From NCBI RefSeq assembly GCF_016862115.1, contig NZ_BOMI01000033.1:62001-126000 (forward strand): DNA of 64,000 nucleotides, read 5' to 3'. This DNA comes from Paractinoplanes deccanensis (GTDB taxonomy: Bacteria; Actinomycetota; Actinomycetes; Mycobacteriales; Micromonosporaceae). This document shows positions 56,237 through 63,647 of this stretch, in pieces (within the stretch, counting starts at the first letter, position 1; every line of letters begins with the position of its first letter). A program made the position numbers and the translations under genes. Under the pieces are notes generated by a model. That model made no database searches. It was not told the origin of the DNA and worked only from the letters and a program-made list of their open reading frames with translations.

Positions 56237-56668
56237 TCAGTACTTCCTTCCGTACAGATATGCCCCGGTGAGGGCGGCGAGGGTGAGGTAGAGGCTGTAG
56301 CGGCGGGTGGGCCGCACCGCGCACCAGCGCAGCGGCCCAGTCAGGAAGGTGGGGGTGATGGCGAGCAGGGCGAACACGGCGAGCCGGTCGGTCCAGTTCG
56401 ACACGTGCCACAGGCCGCGCAGCAGGCCGTTGTTGAGGGGGATGCGCTTGGCGTCGACGGCGGAGGCGGTCCACAGGGCGCGCAGGGTCATCGGTTCGGC
56501 GGTGAGCAGCCACCAGGAGGACAGGCCGACCCGGATGCGATCACCCAGCTTGATCTCACTGTGGGTGACCTGTATCTTCGCGCGCGCGCCCGCGCGCACG
56601 GCCGGGCTGTCGGCCTCGGGAACCCGCTCAGGATGATCTGATCTCACTTCACTGTTGGTGACCGTCAT
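56237..56668 (-). CDS. Membrane protein of the transfer operon
   Basis: A 143-residue leftward protein. The first 45 residues are soluble and charged, the rest has two likely membrane segments (DRLAVFALLAITPTFLTG and YLTLAALTGAYLYG). Together with its neighbours it suggests a multi-component membrane complex. Function unknown. Overlaps the upstream gene by 20 bases. Confidence 0.55.
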   Translation of the reverse strand: MTVTNSEVRSDHPERVPEADSPAVRAGARAKIQVTHSEIKLGDRIRVGLSSWWLLTAEPMTLRALWTASAVDAKRIPLNNGLLRGLWHVSNWTDRLAVFALLAITPTFLTGPLRWCAVRPTRRYSLYLTLAALTGAYLYGRKY

Positions 56669-56882
56669 GGTGGTTCGCCTCCTTCCGGATCCGGTTGATT
56701 GCTTCGAGGACGAGTTGTTCGGCGTAGGCCACCCTTCCGGCCTGCCAAGCTTCGGAGATCAGCCACTGGCAGGCCGCGGACAGCCGTTGTTTGGAGGTGG
56801 CCGCCTGGGCCATCCGTTCCTGGTGGTAGTCGCTGCGGCGTCGCAGCTCACGTCTGACCCGTTTGGTGTTTGTCCAGGTCAC
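56649..56882 (-). CDS. Small helical protein of the transfer operon
   Basis: A 77-residue basic, helical, leftward protein (KRVRRELRRRSDYHQERM, then WLISEAWQAGRVAYAEQLVLEAINRI). GTG start in GTGA with the 27-residue membrane peptide upstream. No family recognised. Confidence 0.55.
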   Translation of the reverse strand: MTWTNTKRVRRELRRRSDYHQERMAQAATSKQRLSAACQWLISEAWQAGRVAYAEQLVLEAINRIRKEANHHDGHQQ

Positions 56883-56962
56883 GCCGCTCCCAGCAGAAAG
56901 GCGATGATCCCGAGTAGGGGGATCACCACGAACAAGAAGATCAGCGGGGCGGCGCTCTTCAT
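56879..56962 (-). CDS. 27-residue membrane peptide
   Basis: A tiny frame (MKSAAPLIFLFVVIPLLGII, then AFLLGAA) that is one membrane helix. It overlaps its neighbours by four bases on both sides (ATGA and GTGA), which is strong evidence for translation by coupling. It could be a subunit of the transfer membrane complex, much like the single-helix miniproteins in other secretion machines. Confidence 0.55.
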   Translation of the reverse strand: MKSAAPLIFLFVVIPLLGIIAFLLGAA

Positions 56963-57210
56963 CGCTGCCTGCCTTGCCACAGCCAGGACGCGAAGACGTT
57001 GAGCATGAACAGCCCGATCGCGGCGCTCTGCGCACCGACGACCAGGGGAATCATGTCCGGGCTGGTCTGCACACCGTTGGCCCCGCCGATCGCGGCGGCG
57101 ATCACGGTGGCGGCGGTGATCCGCACCCCAGCGGTGTGCGGGTTCGGCTTGGCGGGCGGCGCGGGTCGCGGCGAGGGCCGGCGGGCGGTCGGCTTGGAGA
57201 CGTCGGTCAT
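56959..57210 (-). CDS. Two-helix membrane protein of the transfer operon
   Basis: An 83-residue leftward protein with a basic proline-rich start (TARRPSPRPAPPAKPNP) and two membrane segments (VRITAATVIAAAIGGANG, PLVVGAQSAAIGLFMLNVFA). Coupled by four-base overlaps to both neighbours. Function unknown; Spd-like by context. Confidence 0.6.
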   Translation of the reverse strand: MTDVSKPTARRPSPRPAPPAKPNPHTAGVRITAATVIAAAIGGANGVQTSPDMIPLVVGAQSAAIGLFMLNVFASWLWQGRQR

Positions 57211-57401
57211 CGCAGGCCCCTCCGCGACTCGTTGCCGGCCTTGAACAGCCAGCGGCTTGCCTCGCTGTCGAGTCCGCTGAGGAGTCCGGTGGCAATGTCG
57301 TACAGGTCGCCCTCGGTGGACGCGTCGGCGCTGAACGTTTTCGTCTCGCCGCCGATGTTCACGGCGATGGTGACCCACACGGGGGTCTTCTGGTCGGTCA
57401 T
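57207..57401 (-). CDS. Small protein of the transfer operon
   Basis: A 64-residue leftward protein with a beta-rich start (PVWVTIAVNIGGETKTFS) and a helix (GDLYDIATGLLSGLDSEASRWL). Two bases after the stop of the large membrane protein gene. No family recognised. Confidence 0.55.
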   Translation of the reverse strand: MTDQKTPVWVTIAVNIGGETKTFSADASTEGDLYDIATGLLSGLDSEASRWLFKAGNESRRGLR

Positions 57402-57403
57402 GG

Positions 57404-58891
57404 TCAGTTCTCCTCGGGGGTCAGGTGGTGGCCGTTCACGCCCGCGGTGACGGGCGGTTCGGGCAGCGGAAAAGGCGCCGGGATCGCGGCCTGCTGGCGG
57501 GCGTTGAGCGCTTCCGCGTCGGCCCGGTAACGGCTGATCGTGCGGTCGCCAACGCGCATGCGTTTCGCCAGCTCAGCGTTTGTTTCGCCCGGATATTTGG
57601 CGAGGTACTTGGCGAGCTTGACGGCGGTCGGGTGGGCGCCGGTGGCGGCGGGCTTGCTGGCGCGCGTTCTGGCGGGCTTGGGGCGTTCGCTTTTGGCGGC
57701 ATCAGTGGCGGTCTCGGAGGCGCCACCATTGGCCGACCTAGCGGCGTGGTCGATGGCGGCAGTGGTGTCGTCGGCGGTGGCGACGTCCTCATCCGCCGCG
57801 GTGGCGGGCACGGTGGCGACGTATCCGGCGGGAGTTGTGTCGCCGTCACGGTCGCCAGTTGGCGGTGCCGGTGCCGGGGTGAACGGCGTGGCGGCGAGCT
57901 CGCGGCGCGGGGTCGGGCGCAACGGCGTCAGGTCTGCGACCGCCAGCCGGGAGGTGCCGTCCTCCACCCCGTACAGCAGGGCGAGCTGGGCGCGGACCTC
58001 GGCGAGCAGCGCCGGGTCGGTGGCAAGCTTCAGGTGCTCGTTGGCCGCCTCGGTCTGCCGGCGCAGCCGCCACCGGGTCCACTTCAGCCGCCAGCCGGTC
58101 TTGCCGTCCTCGACGAGCCGGTTGAGCCGGTAGGCGGTACGCGCGAACTGGGCGATGCGCCGCTTGCGGGCCACATCGCCGATGGCCCTGTCGGTGGGCT
58201 CGGCAATCCCGAGCCATACCAGGGCCCGTTCCGGGGTGATCCGCAGGTTGAGCCGCTTCTGCCCGCGGGTGAACTGCATGAGCTCACCCGCGAGGCCGCG
58301 TTCCCACATCCAGGCGGCGAGCAGCGGCGCCACGACCCGGACGGCCTTACCGGCGGTGGTGTGCTCGTCGGCGGCGGCGAACAGGCCGGACAGGGCGGCG
58401 AGCACCCACACGGCGATGCCGTCGACGTCGACGCGCTGTTCCACATAGTCGGGGTTGGTGTCGCGTTTGGCGGCCCGGTCGAGCCGGAAGCGGCGGGACC
58501 GGAACGCCGACGCGAGCATGGCGATCTCGAAGAACGCAAACAGGGCGACGCGGGCGTACGGGTTGGCGATGTGCAGGACGTCGCCGAAGAACTTCCACAT
58601 GCCGGTGGCGACCACTCCCGTGGCGACGCCGGCGGCGAGGAAGGTGAGGAACTTGTCGCTCTTGACCCGGCGGGTGGTGTCGCGGCTGCCGAGGGCGAGG
58701 CGAATGGAGCTGATCAGCCCGGCGGCGATGACGGCGGCGGCGAGGGTGTACCAGGCGGCGGCGGGGATGGTTTCGAGGGATGCGGTGAGGTGCGCCCAGA
58801 CGGTCTGTGCCCACGCGTCGTCGCCCTCGTACCCGGCCGGGGTGGTGGCGGGTTCGGGGGTGTCGGGCAGGGCGTAGATCCTCGTGGGCAT
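57404..58891 (-). CDS. Membrane protein with C-terminal HTH, first of transfer operon
   Basis: A 495-residue leftward protein. Four or five membrane helices lie in residues 40-200 (YTLAAAVIAAGLISSIRLAL, FLTFLAAGVATGVVATGMW, VALFAFFEIAMLASAF, AVWVLAALSGLFAAA). A soluble part follows with a long Ala/Thr linker and, near the end, an HTH (YLAKYPGETNAELAKRM, DRTISRYRAD). Membrane proteins with a cytosolic HTH occur in AICEs and plasmids beside tra genes. The ATG lacks a ribosome site; a TTG at 58921, close to the predicted transcript start, is the alternative. Confidence 0.6.
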   Translation of the reverse strand: MPTRIYALPDTPEPATTPAGYEGDDAWAQTVWAHLTASLETIPAAAWYTLAAAVIAAGLISSIRLALGSRDTTRRVKSDKFLTFLAAGVATGVVATGMWKFFGDVLHIANPYARVALFAFFEIAMLASAFRSRRFRLDRAAKRDTNPDYVEQRVDVDGIAVWVLAALSGLFAAADEHTTAGKAVRVVAPLLAAWMWERGLAGELMQFTRGQKRLNLRITPERALVWLGIAEPTDRAIGDVARKRRIAQFARTAYRLNRLVEDGKTGWRLKWTRWRLRRQTEAANEHLKLATDPALLAEVRAQLALLYGVEDGTSRLAVADLTPLRPTPRRELAATPFTPAPAPPTGDRDGDTTPAGYVATVPATAADEDVATADDTTAAIDHAARSANGGASETATDAAKSERPKPARTRASKPAATGAHPTAVKLAKYLAKYPGETNAELAKRMRVGDRTISRYRADAEALNARQQAAIPAPFPLPEPPVTAGVNGHHLTPEEN

Positions 58892-58913
58892 GGGGGGAAG
58901 TCTGCCATACGGC

Positions 58914-58940
58914 CACGACAATTGCTAGATAATTGTCGTG
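58914..58940. promoter_or_regulatory. Palindromic operator between transfer operon and XRE gene
   Basis: CACGACAATT (58914-58923) and AATTGTCGTG (58931-58940) are perfect 10-bp arms around GCTAGAT. The centre holds TAGATA (58926-58931), a -10 box for the rightward XRE gene, whose GTG starts at 58938, so that mRNA would be leaderless. The same centre can serve leftward transcription. A dimer bound here would shut off both directions. Confidence 0.7.
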
Positions 58941-59270
58941 CCACAAGATACGATGCTCGCCATGACCGCACCCCGACACCGCGTCTTGCAGGACATTCCG
59001 CTGCGCGACCAACTTCGCATAGCCCGCAACTTGCCCCCGCCGGAAGAGTGCCGTCGCATCCGCGAAGCCGCCGGCGTCTCCGTCGAGCAGCTGGCTTCCA
59101 GCGTCCCCGTACAGGCCGCGACACTTCGCCGCTGGGAACGCCGTGAACGGCAGCCCCAGTTTCGCCATCGAGTCGCGTGGAGTCAGCGAATCGCTGAACT
59201 CCGCGAGTTCCTTACCGCCAGCAACAACCTCGCAAGGCAGCCCACCACCGGGCTCCTGGTCCGGAAATGA
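58938..59270 (+). CDS. XRE-family transfer repressor
   Basis: A 110-residue regulator. ECRRIREAAGVSVEQLAS, then QAATLRRWERRERQPQF is an XRE helix-turn-helix. It lies divergent to the transfer operon at a long palindrome, the classic position of a kor-type repressor, although pSAM2 KorSA is of another family (GntR). GTG at 58938 fits a leaderless mRNA; ATG codons at 58953 and 58962 are alternatives, none with a ribosome site. Confidence 0.7.
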   Translation: MPQDTMLAMTAPRHRVLQDIPLRDQLRIARNLPPPEECRRIREAAGVSVEQLASSVPVQAATLRRWERRERQPQFRHRVAWSQRIAELREFLTASNNLARQPTTGLLVRK

Positions 59271-59389
59271 CGAGGGCCGCGGCGCCTGCCACGCCACGGC
59301 CTGTCGTCAAGCCCACGTACCGAACTACGTAGGAGACCCCTTGAAGGTAAACGAGTGGTGGTCTCGCGTCCATGAATCGGCGGTGACCG

Positions 59390-60925
59390 GTGACGAGCGC
59401 GACTGACGGGCATGTTGCCGACACCGACGGCCTCGATGACCCCGACGTCGTTCTGAGCTGGGAACGGACAACCATCGGCAAGCTGCTCATCGCCGGCAAC
59501 AGCGAGCAGCTGATCGGCCAGCTGAGCCCAGCAGACTTCATGACCATCCCCCACCAGCACATCTATGCCGCCATGCAGAACCACGCTCACGCCGGCCAGT
59601 TGGACGCGATGTCTGTACTGGCCGATCTGCTGCCGATTCGGCAGGTGACGGCAGTGGTCGACCCGGCGAGTTATCTCAGCGCCTGCCGCACGAGGGCATC
59701 GATGGAAATCGGCGACTTCGCCTGGCACGCCGCACGCGTGCGCGCCGCCGCCGAGTGGCGCGGCGCGAAAGCCATCGTGGACCGAGCGCAGCAGGCTCTG
59801 AAGTCCCGCAACATGGAGACGGTCCGACGCGTCTTCGAGGAAGCGACCGCCGGCATCGCCGACTCCCCAAACCAGGGTGGCGTGCAGCTACGAGCGGCGA
59901 GCTCGTTCAAGATGCGCGGCACCCGGTGGCTAATGGCCGGGCGCATCCCCGCCGGGATGATGACCATCCTCGCCGGACGCGAGGGCATCGGGAAGTCGAC
60001 GGTCTCCCTGGACATCGCCGCCCGACTCACCAAGGGCACTCTCGAGGGCCGCTACCTTGGCCGCCCGCAGAACGTCATCCTGTGCGCCACTGAGGACAGT
60101 TGGGAACACACCATTGTTCCCCGGCTGCGGGCGGTCGGCGCCGACCTGGACCGGGTGTTTCACATTGCCGTACAGGACGAGAACGGCGGATGGCGCGCCA
60201 TCACGGCGCCGGGCGATATCCGGGCCATCGAGCGGGCGATCAAGTTGTACCGGCCTGCCCTTCTCCTGATCGACCCCCTGATGTCGATCATCGATGGGCG
60301 CATCGACACCAACAACCAGAAGCAGGTGCAGCAGGGCCTCGAGCCACTGATCGCGATGTGCGGCCGGGTGTCCATGGCGGTCCTCGGCCTGATCCACGTG
60401 AACAAGTCGAACTCGACGGACGCGCTCAACAGCGTGATGGCCTCCAAGGCGTTCACGTCGCTGCCGCGGTCGGTGCTGTTCTGCATAGCCGACCCGACTG
60501 AGGACGGGACGTTCCTGTTCACCCACGAGAAGTGCAACGTCGGACCCGCGCAGCAGTCGGTCGTCTACCGGTTGGCGTCAGTGCGATTCGACCTGGACCC
60601 CGCCGATGTGGAGGAGGGTGATGAGCCGTTCATTTTCACGTCTCGTGTGGCCTGGGGTGAACCTGACGACCGCAAAGCCGGCGACATCCTGGCTGAGCAA
60701 GCGGCCGGGAGGGGCTTCGGTGATCTCCGTAAGTCGCTACGCGAGTACATCGACTCGAGGACGGGTGTGGTGGCGGCCTCCGAGTTGGTCGCGGAGTTCG
60801 AGGACGTGGATGTGACGCGTTCCAACATCGACCAGACCTTGAAGCGCATGGTCAAGAAGGGCGAGATCGACAAGCCGTCACGGGGCTTCTATCAGTCAAT
60901 GAAGATCGCTGGCCGTGGCATCTGA
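59390..60925 (+). CDS. RepA-type replication helicase (AAA/RecA fold)
   Basis: A 511-residue protein. Residues 20-130 resemble the DnaB N-terminal domain (ERTTIGKLLIAGNSEQLIGQ). The core resembles RSF1010 RepA: Walker A AGREGIGKST at 195-204, ILCATEDSW at 229-237, Walker B LLLIDPL at 290-296 and GLIHVNKS. The end (KSLREYIDSRTGVVAASEL, DQTLKRMVKKGEI) is a winged helix. It should unwind the origin of the plasmid-like part. It begins at GTG inside the end of a 21-codon TTG frame (59341-59406) that has a GGAG site, a possible coupling leader. A repeat-rich block follows. Confidence 0.75.
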   Translation: MTSATDGHVADTDGLDDPDVVLSWERTTIGKLLIAGNSEQLIGQLSPADFMTIPHQHIYAAMQNHAHAGQLDAMSVLADLLPIRQVTAVVDPASYLSACRTRASMEIGDFAWHAARVRAAAEWRGAKAIVDRAQQALKSRNMETVRRVFEEATAGIADSPNQGGVQLRAASSFKMRGTRWLMAGRIPAGMMTILAGREGIGKSTVSLDIAARLTKGTLEGRYLGRPQNVILCATEDSWEHTIVPRLRAVGADLDRVFHIAVQDENGGWRAITAPGDIRAIERAIKLYRPALLLIDPLMSIIDGRIDTNNQKQVQQGLEPLIAMCGRVSMAVLGLIHVNKSNSTDALNSVMASKAFTSLPRSVLFCIADPTEDGTFLFTHEKCNVGPAQQSVVYRLASVRFDLDPADVEEGDEPFIFTSRVAWGEPDDRKAGDILAEQAAGRGFGDLRKSLREYIDSRTGVVAASELVAEFEDVDVTRSNIDQTLKRMVKKGEIDKPSRGFYQSMKIAGRGI

Positions 60926-60945
60926 ACTGACACCCCTACCTCCCT

Positions 60946-61078
60946 GTCAGAAAGTCAGAAGAGTCAGAAAACCCTACCGTCTGTAACCGCCCGTCACTCT
61001 CAGACGTTTTTTCTGACTCTTCTGACTTAAAGACACTCTCCAGAGAGTGTCAGAAGAGGTGTCAGAAGTTCTGACACC
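60946..61078. repeat. GTCAGAA repeat cluster, candidate origin
   Basis: Eight copies of GTCAGAA lie in about 130 bases, five rightward and three leftward. They build a perfect 20-bp inverted repeat, AAGTCAGAAGAGTCAGAAAA (60952-60971) against 61009-61028, a palindrome with GACACTCTC/GAGAGTGTC arms (61032-61051) and one with GGTGTCAGAA/TTCTGACACC arms (61058-61078). The cluster starts 20 bases after the RepA-type gene. The 304 bases to 61229 hold no gene. An iteron origin is the simplest reading. Confidence 0.65.
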
Positions 61079-61115
61079 TGCTCGGGCCGGGTTGACGACC
61101 AATCTGACGGTCCTG

Positions 61116-61150
61116 CCAGGACCACCCAGGACCGCTTCAGGACCAGGACC
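61116..61150. repeat. Four CCAGGACC-like 8-mers, candidate translocase site
   Basis: CCAGGACC occurs at 61116, 61126 and 61143, with TCAGGACC at 61137. TraB proteins of Streptomyces plasmids recognise short clusters of 8-bp repeats (clt) through their winged helix. Size, number and place make this a candidate; it is not the known pSVH1 sequence. Confidence 0.4.
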
Positions 61151-61229
61151 ACCCGGCAAACCCGAAAGCCGTACAGCCGATTCGAACGAACGTTCACCTG
61201 CCGTTACGCTGCGAGAATGGAGACCAACC

Positions 61230-62033
61230 ATGGCTGACCGAAGCGCCATCGAATGGACCGAGGCCACCTGGAATCCTGTAACCGGCTGCGACGAGGTGTC
61301 GCCCGGCTGCGACAACTGCTACGCCAAGACGTTCGCCGAGCGGTGGCGCGGCACTCCCGGCCACTACTTCGAGCAGGGCTTCGACATCCAGCTCCGCCCA
61401 GACAAGCTCAACCTGCCGCTCACGTGGCGCCGGCCGCGGAAGGTGTTCGTCAACTCGATGAGCGACCTGTTCCACGACCAAGTGCCGGACGCGTTCATCG
61501 CCGAGGTGTTCTCAGTGATGGCCCGCACCCCTCAGCACACCTACCAGCTGCTCACCAAGAGGCACGGACGGATGCGGTCGCTGCTCAGCCGGCCGTCGTT
61601 CCGCGACAAACTTGCGCACAGGGGCAGCGGCTGGCCACTGCCGAACGTCTGGCTGGGGGTGAGCGTCGAGGATCAGAAGCGCGCCGAGCTGCGCGTTCCG
61701 GCTCTTTTAAACACGCCAGCTGCGGTGCGGTGGTTGTCGTGCGAGCCGCTTCTCAGCCCAGTGCACCTGATGCCGTGGCTGAACGGCGGAGTCGGCACGG
61801 TCGCGCCCGCCGACCTGGACTGGGTGGTGGTCGGCGGCGAGTCCGGCATCAAGGCGCGCCCGATGCACCGCGACTGGGCGCGATCGCTGCGCGACGAATG
61901 TTCTGCTGCCGGCGTGGCGTTCTTTTTCAAGCAGTGGGGCGGGCGCAACCCGAAGTCCGGCGGTCGAGAGCTCGACGGGCGCACCTGGGATGAGATGCCC
62001 GACGCCTGCACCTCGGAGCTACTCGCGGGCTGA
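61230..62033 (+). CDS. DUF5131 (phage Gp37/Gp68) three-cysteine protein
   Basis: A 267-residue protein. IEWTEATWNPVTGC, then C27 and C30 in PGCDNCYAK give the CX6CX2C motif of the Gp37/Gp68 family, which resembles a radical-SAM cluster site. RPRKVFVNSMSDLFHDQVP, PQHTYQLLTKR, NVWLGVSVE and DWVVVGGESG are further family blocks. The family is often encoded with TcmP, as here. The reaction is not known to me. ATG start; the frame is open upstream to 61047 through the repeat block, which I do not count. Confidence 0.8.
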   Translation: MADRSAIEWTEATWNPVTGCDEVSPGCDNCYAKTFAERWRGTPGHYFEQGFDIQLRPDKLNLPLTWRRPRKVFVNSMSDLFHDQVPDAFIAEVFSVMARTPQHTYQLLTKRHGRMRSLLSRPSFRDKLAHRGSGWPLPNVWLGVSVEDQKRAELRVPALLNTPAAVRWLSCEPLLSPVHLMPWLNGGVGTVAPADLDWVVVGGESGIKARPMHRDWARSLRDECSAAGVAFFFKQWGGRNPKSGGRELDGRTWDEMPDACTSELLAG

Positions 62034-62034
62034 G

Positions 62035-63015
62035 TCAGCGGGCGCCATAAGGCGGCCGTGCCGGTTCCGGCTGATAGATGCGGCTGTTGGCGATTCGGCT
62101 CCCGGTAACCATGCGGGGGCCGACGTCGAACAGGGTGGCGATGCCTTTGTCACGAGCTCGTTCGTCACGGCGTAAGGCAAGGGCGTGCCGGCGCATGTCC
62201 TCGTGCTCGCCCGCCGCCTTGCCGTACAGGTGCGACATGATCTTGTTTCCGGCTCGATGGTCGGTGGCGAACACCATGTCGTAGATCTCCTGCCCGCCGG
62301 TGTTCTTCATCGTGAACCCGTACGTGTGCTGGTAGCCGAGGTCGTTTTCGAGGCGCCAGCGGAACAGGTTGACCCACTCGTCGCGGGCTTCCGCCGGCGA
62401 CAGATCGCCGGTGCGAGTGTCCTGCGCGATCGGGATCCATTCTTCGCTGCCGAGCATTTCGGTGATCGTGTCGCCGTAGCGGGCGTTCATGCCTTCACCG
62501 TGAAGGTTGAGTCCGCGCGGGTACATGCCGGTGGCGAACAGGATCCACATTTCGGCCTTGGTGTACTTTGCCGGCCGGAACGAGGCGATCTGCTGCAGGG
62601 TCGACCACTTGATCTCGGAGTCGAACTGGTCAACGAACGCAAAGGTTGGGGCCCAGGAGATCGGTTGCAGCTGGTGCAGGGCGGCCGGGACGGTGGTGTT
62701 GCAGTCGCCGGGGAAGACCTTGACGCCGGAGCGGTTGGGATATGCCTGTCGTATCGCCTGCTCGAGGCGTCGGGCTTTGGGCTCGAGCTCGAACAGGCCA
62801 ATGCGGGTGAACGGTGGCTCGACTTCGATGGCTCGACGAGCGGAGCCCAGGATCAGTTCGTTGGTTTCGCGGGATTGGTTCTCCGGCCAGCCGGCGAACA
62901 GGTCAAGGTAGATGCGCTCATCTGCCCGCTTGGATGCCTTGACAAACTCTGTCAGGTAGTCCTGGAGGATCTGCAGCTTGTGCCGGGTCCACCAGCCCCA
63001 CTTTTTGGCCGCCAT
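62035..63015 (-). CDS. tcmP: Three-Cys-motif partner protein TcmP
   Basis: A 326-residue leftward protein, stop-to-stop with the DUF5131 gene. KWGWWTRHKLQILQDYLTEF, then RIYLDLFAGWPENQS, then IGLFELEPKARRLEQAI, FPGDCN and FAFVDQFDSE have the layout of a class I methyltransferase-like Rossmann fold (FAG where a SAM-binding glycine loop is expected). This is the partner family of DUF5131. The two are usually adjacent, which suggests a joint nucleic acid-modifying or defence function that is still undefined. ATG after AGGGGTG. Confidence 0.75.
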   Translation of the reverse strand: MAAKKWGWWTRHKLQILQDYLTEFVKASKRADERIYLDLFAGWPENQSRETNELILGSARRAIEVEPPFTRIGLFELEPKARRLEQAIRQAYPNRSGVKVFPGDCNTTVPAALHQLQPISWAPTFAFVDQFDSEIKWSTLQQIASFRPAKYTKAEMWILFATGMYPRGLNLHGEGMNARYGDTITEMLGSEEWIPIAQDTRTGDLSPAEARDEWVNLFRWRLENDLGYQHTYGFTMKNTGGQEIYDMVFATDHRAGNKIMSHLYGKAAGEHEDMRRHALALRRDERARDKGIATLFDVGPRMVTGSRIANSRIYQPEPARPPYGAR

Positions 63016-63105
63016 CAGGCCACCCCTCGTATGCACGCAGCTACTCCGAGCGATATGACGTTACGGCGAGACATCGACGCTCGTAAAGGTTCATTCATGC
63101 AGAAA

Positions 63106-63185
63106 GCCTGCCTGCCGCAAGCCTGCGGATGAAGACACTGGCAGTACGACTTTCAGCGGTAGCCTGCCGCAATGAGGGAGCCTGC
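63106..63185. repeat. GCCTGC repeats before the toxin-antitoxin genes
   Basis: GCCTGC occurs at 63106, 63121, 63162 and 63180, twice extended to CCTGCCGCAA (63111-63120 and 63163-63172). They flank the start of the gene at 63172 and could be regulator sites. Confidence 0.3.
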
Positions 63186-63360
63186 GAACCTCGGCCCGGA
63201 CGACTGGTTCTTCAGCGAGCAGTGTCAGCAGTGGCTGCGGCATTCCGGGGTGGCCCGCTGGCGGCAGGTGCTGGCCGAGCGCCGGGCCTACCGGGAAGCG
63301 CATCCGGACAGGTACGACGACCTCCGCCGCCGGCTCGGCCTGCCGCCCCGTACCACTTGA
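63172..63360 (+). CDS. Small hypothetical protein
   Basis: A 62-residue basic helical protein (DWFFSEQCQQWLRHSGVARWRQVLAERRAYREAHP in part). ATG inside the GCCTGC repeats, with GGAG not evident. No family recognised. It may be a separate small unit ahead of the toxin-antitoxin pair. Confidence 0.5.
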   Translation: MREPANLGPDDWFFSEQCQQWLRHSGVARWRQVLAERRAYREAHPDRYDDLRRRLGLPPRTT

Positions 63361-63404
63361 AGCCGATGCTGCGGGTCGACGCCATGCGACGCTACCCTGG
63401 GGGT

Positions 63405-63647
63405 ATGACGCGGCGTCCCGACATCGAACTGCCCGATGAGGCTGCCAGCTACGTCGAGCAGCACCCGGACGTGATCGCCCGGCTCGCCGAGGACGCCCGC
63501 CTGGACGCCAAAGCCGCCCAGTACGGGATCACCGACGCGCAGCGTGAGAAGTTCCGCGGCTACATCCGCGAGAAGCGTGCTGCCGCGCACTCGCCGCAGG
63601 CGAAAGCGGAAGGCCGGGCGTTCCTGGCCCGCTACGGCCTGGCGTGA
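63405..63647 (+). CDS. Putative antitoxin of PIN pair
   Basis: An 80-residue charged helical protein (DEAASYVEQHPDVIARLAEDAR, TDAQREKFRGYIREKRAA). It starts at ATG after TGGGGG and ends in GTGA with the PIN gene, the normal antitoxin-toxin order. The N-terminal part may bind DNA and the C-terminal helix the toxin. Confidence 0.6.
   Translation: MTRRPDIELPDEAASYVEQHPDVIARLAEDARLDAKAAQYGITDAQREKFRGYIREKRAAAHSPQAKAEGRAFLARYGLA

Noticed and set aside
59341..59406. 21-codon TTG frame before the RepA-type gene
   Set aside because: It has a GGAG site and overlaps the next start, but is too short to call as a gene; mentioned as a possible coupling leader.
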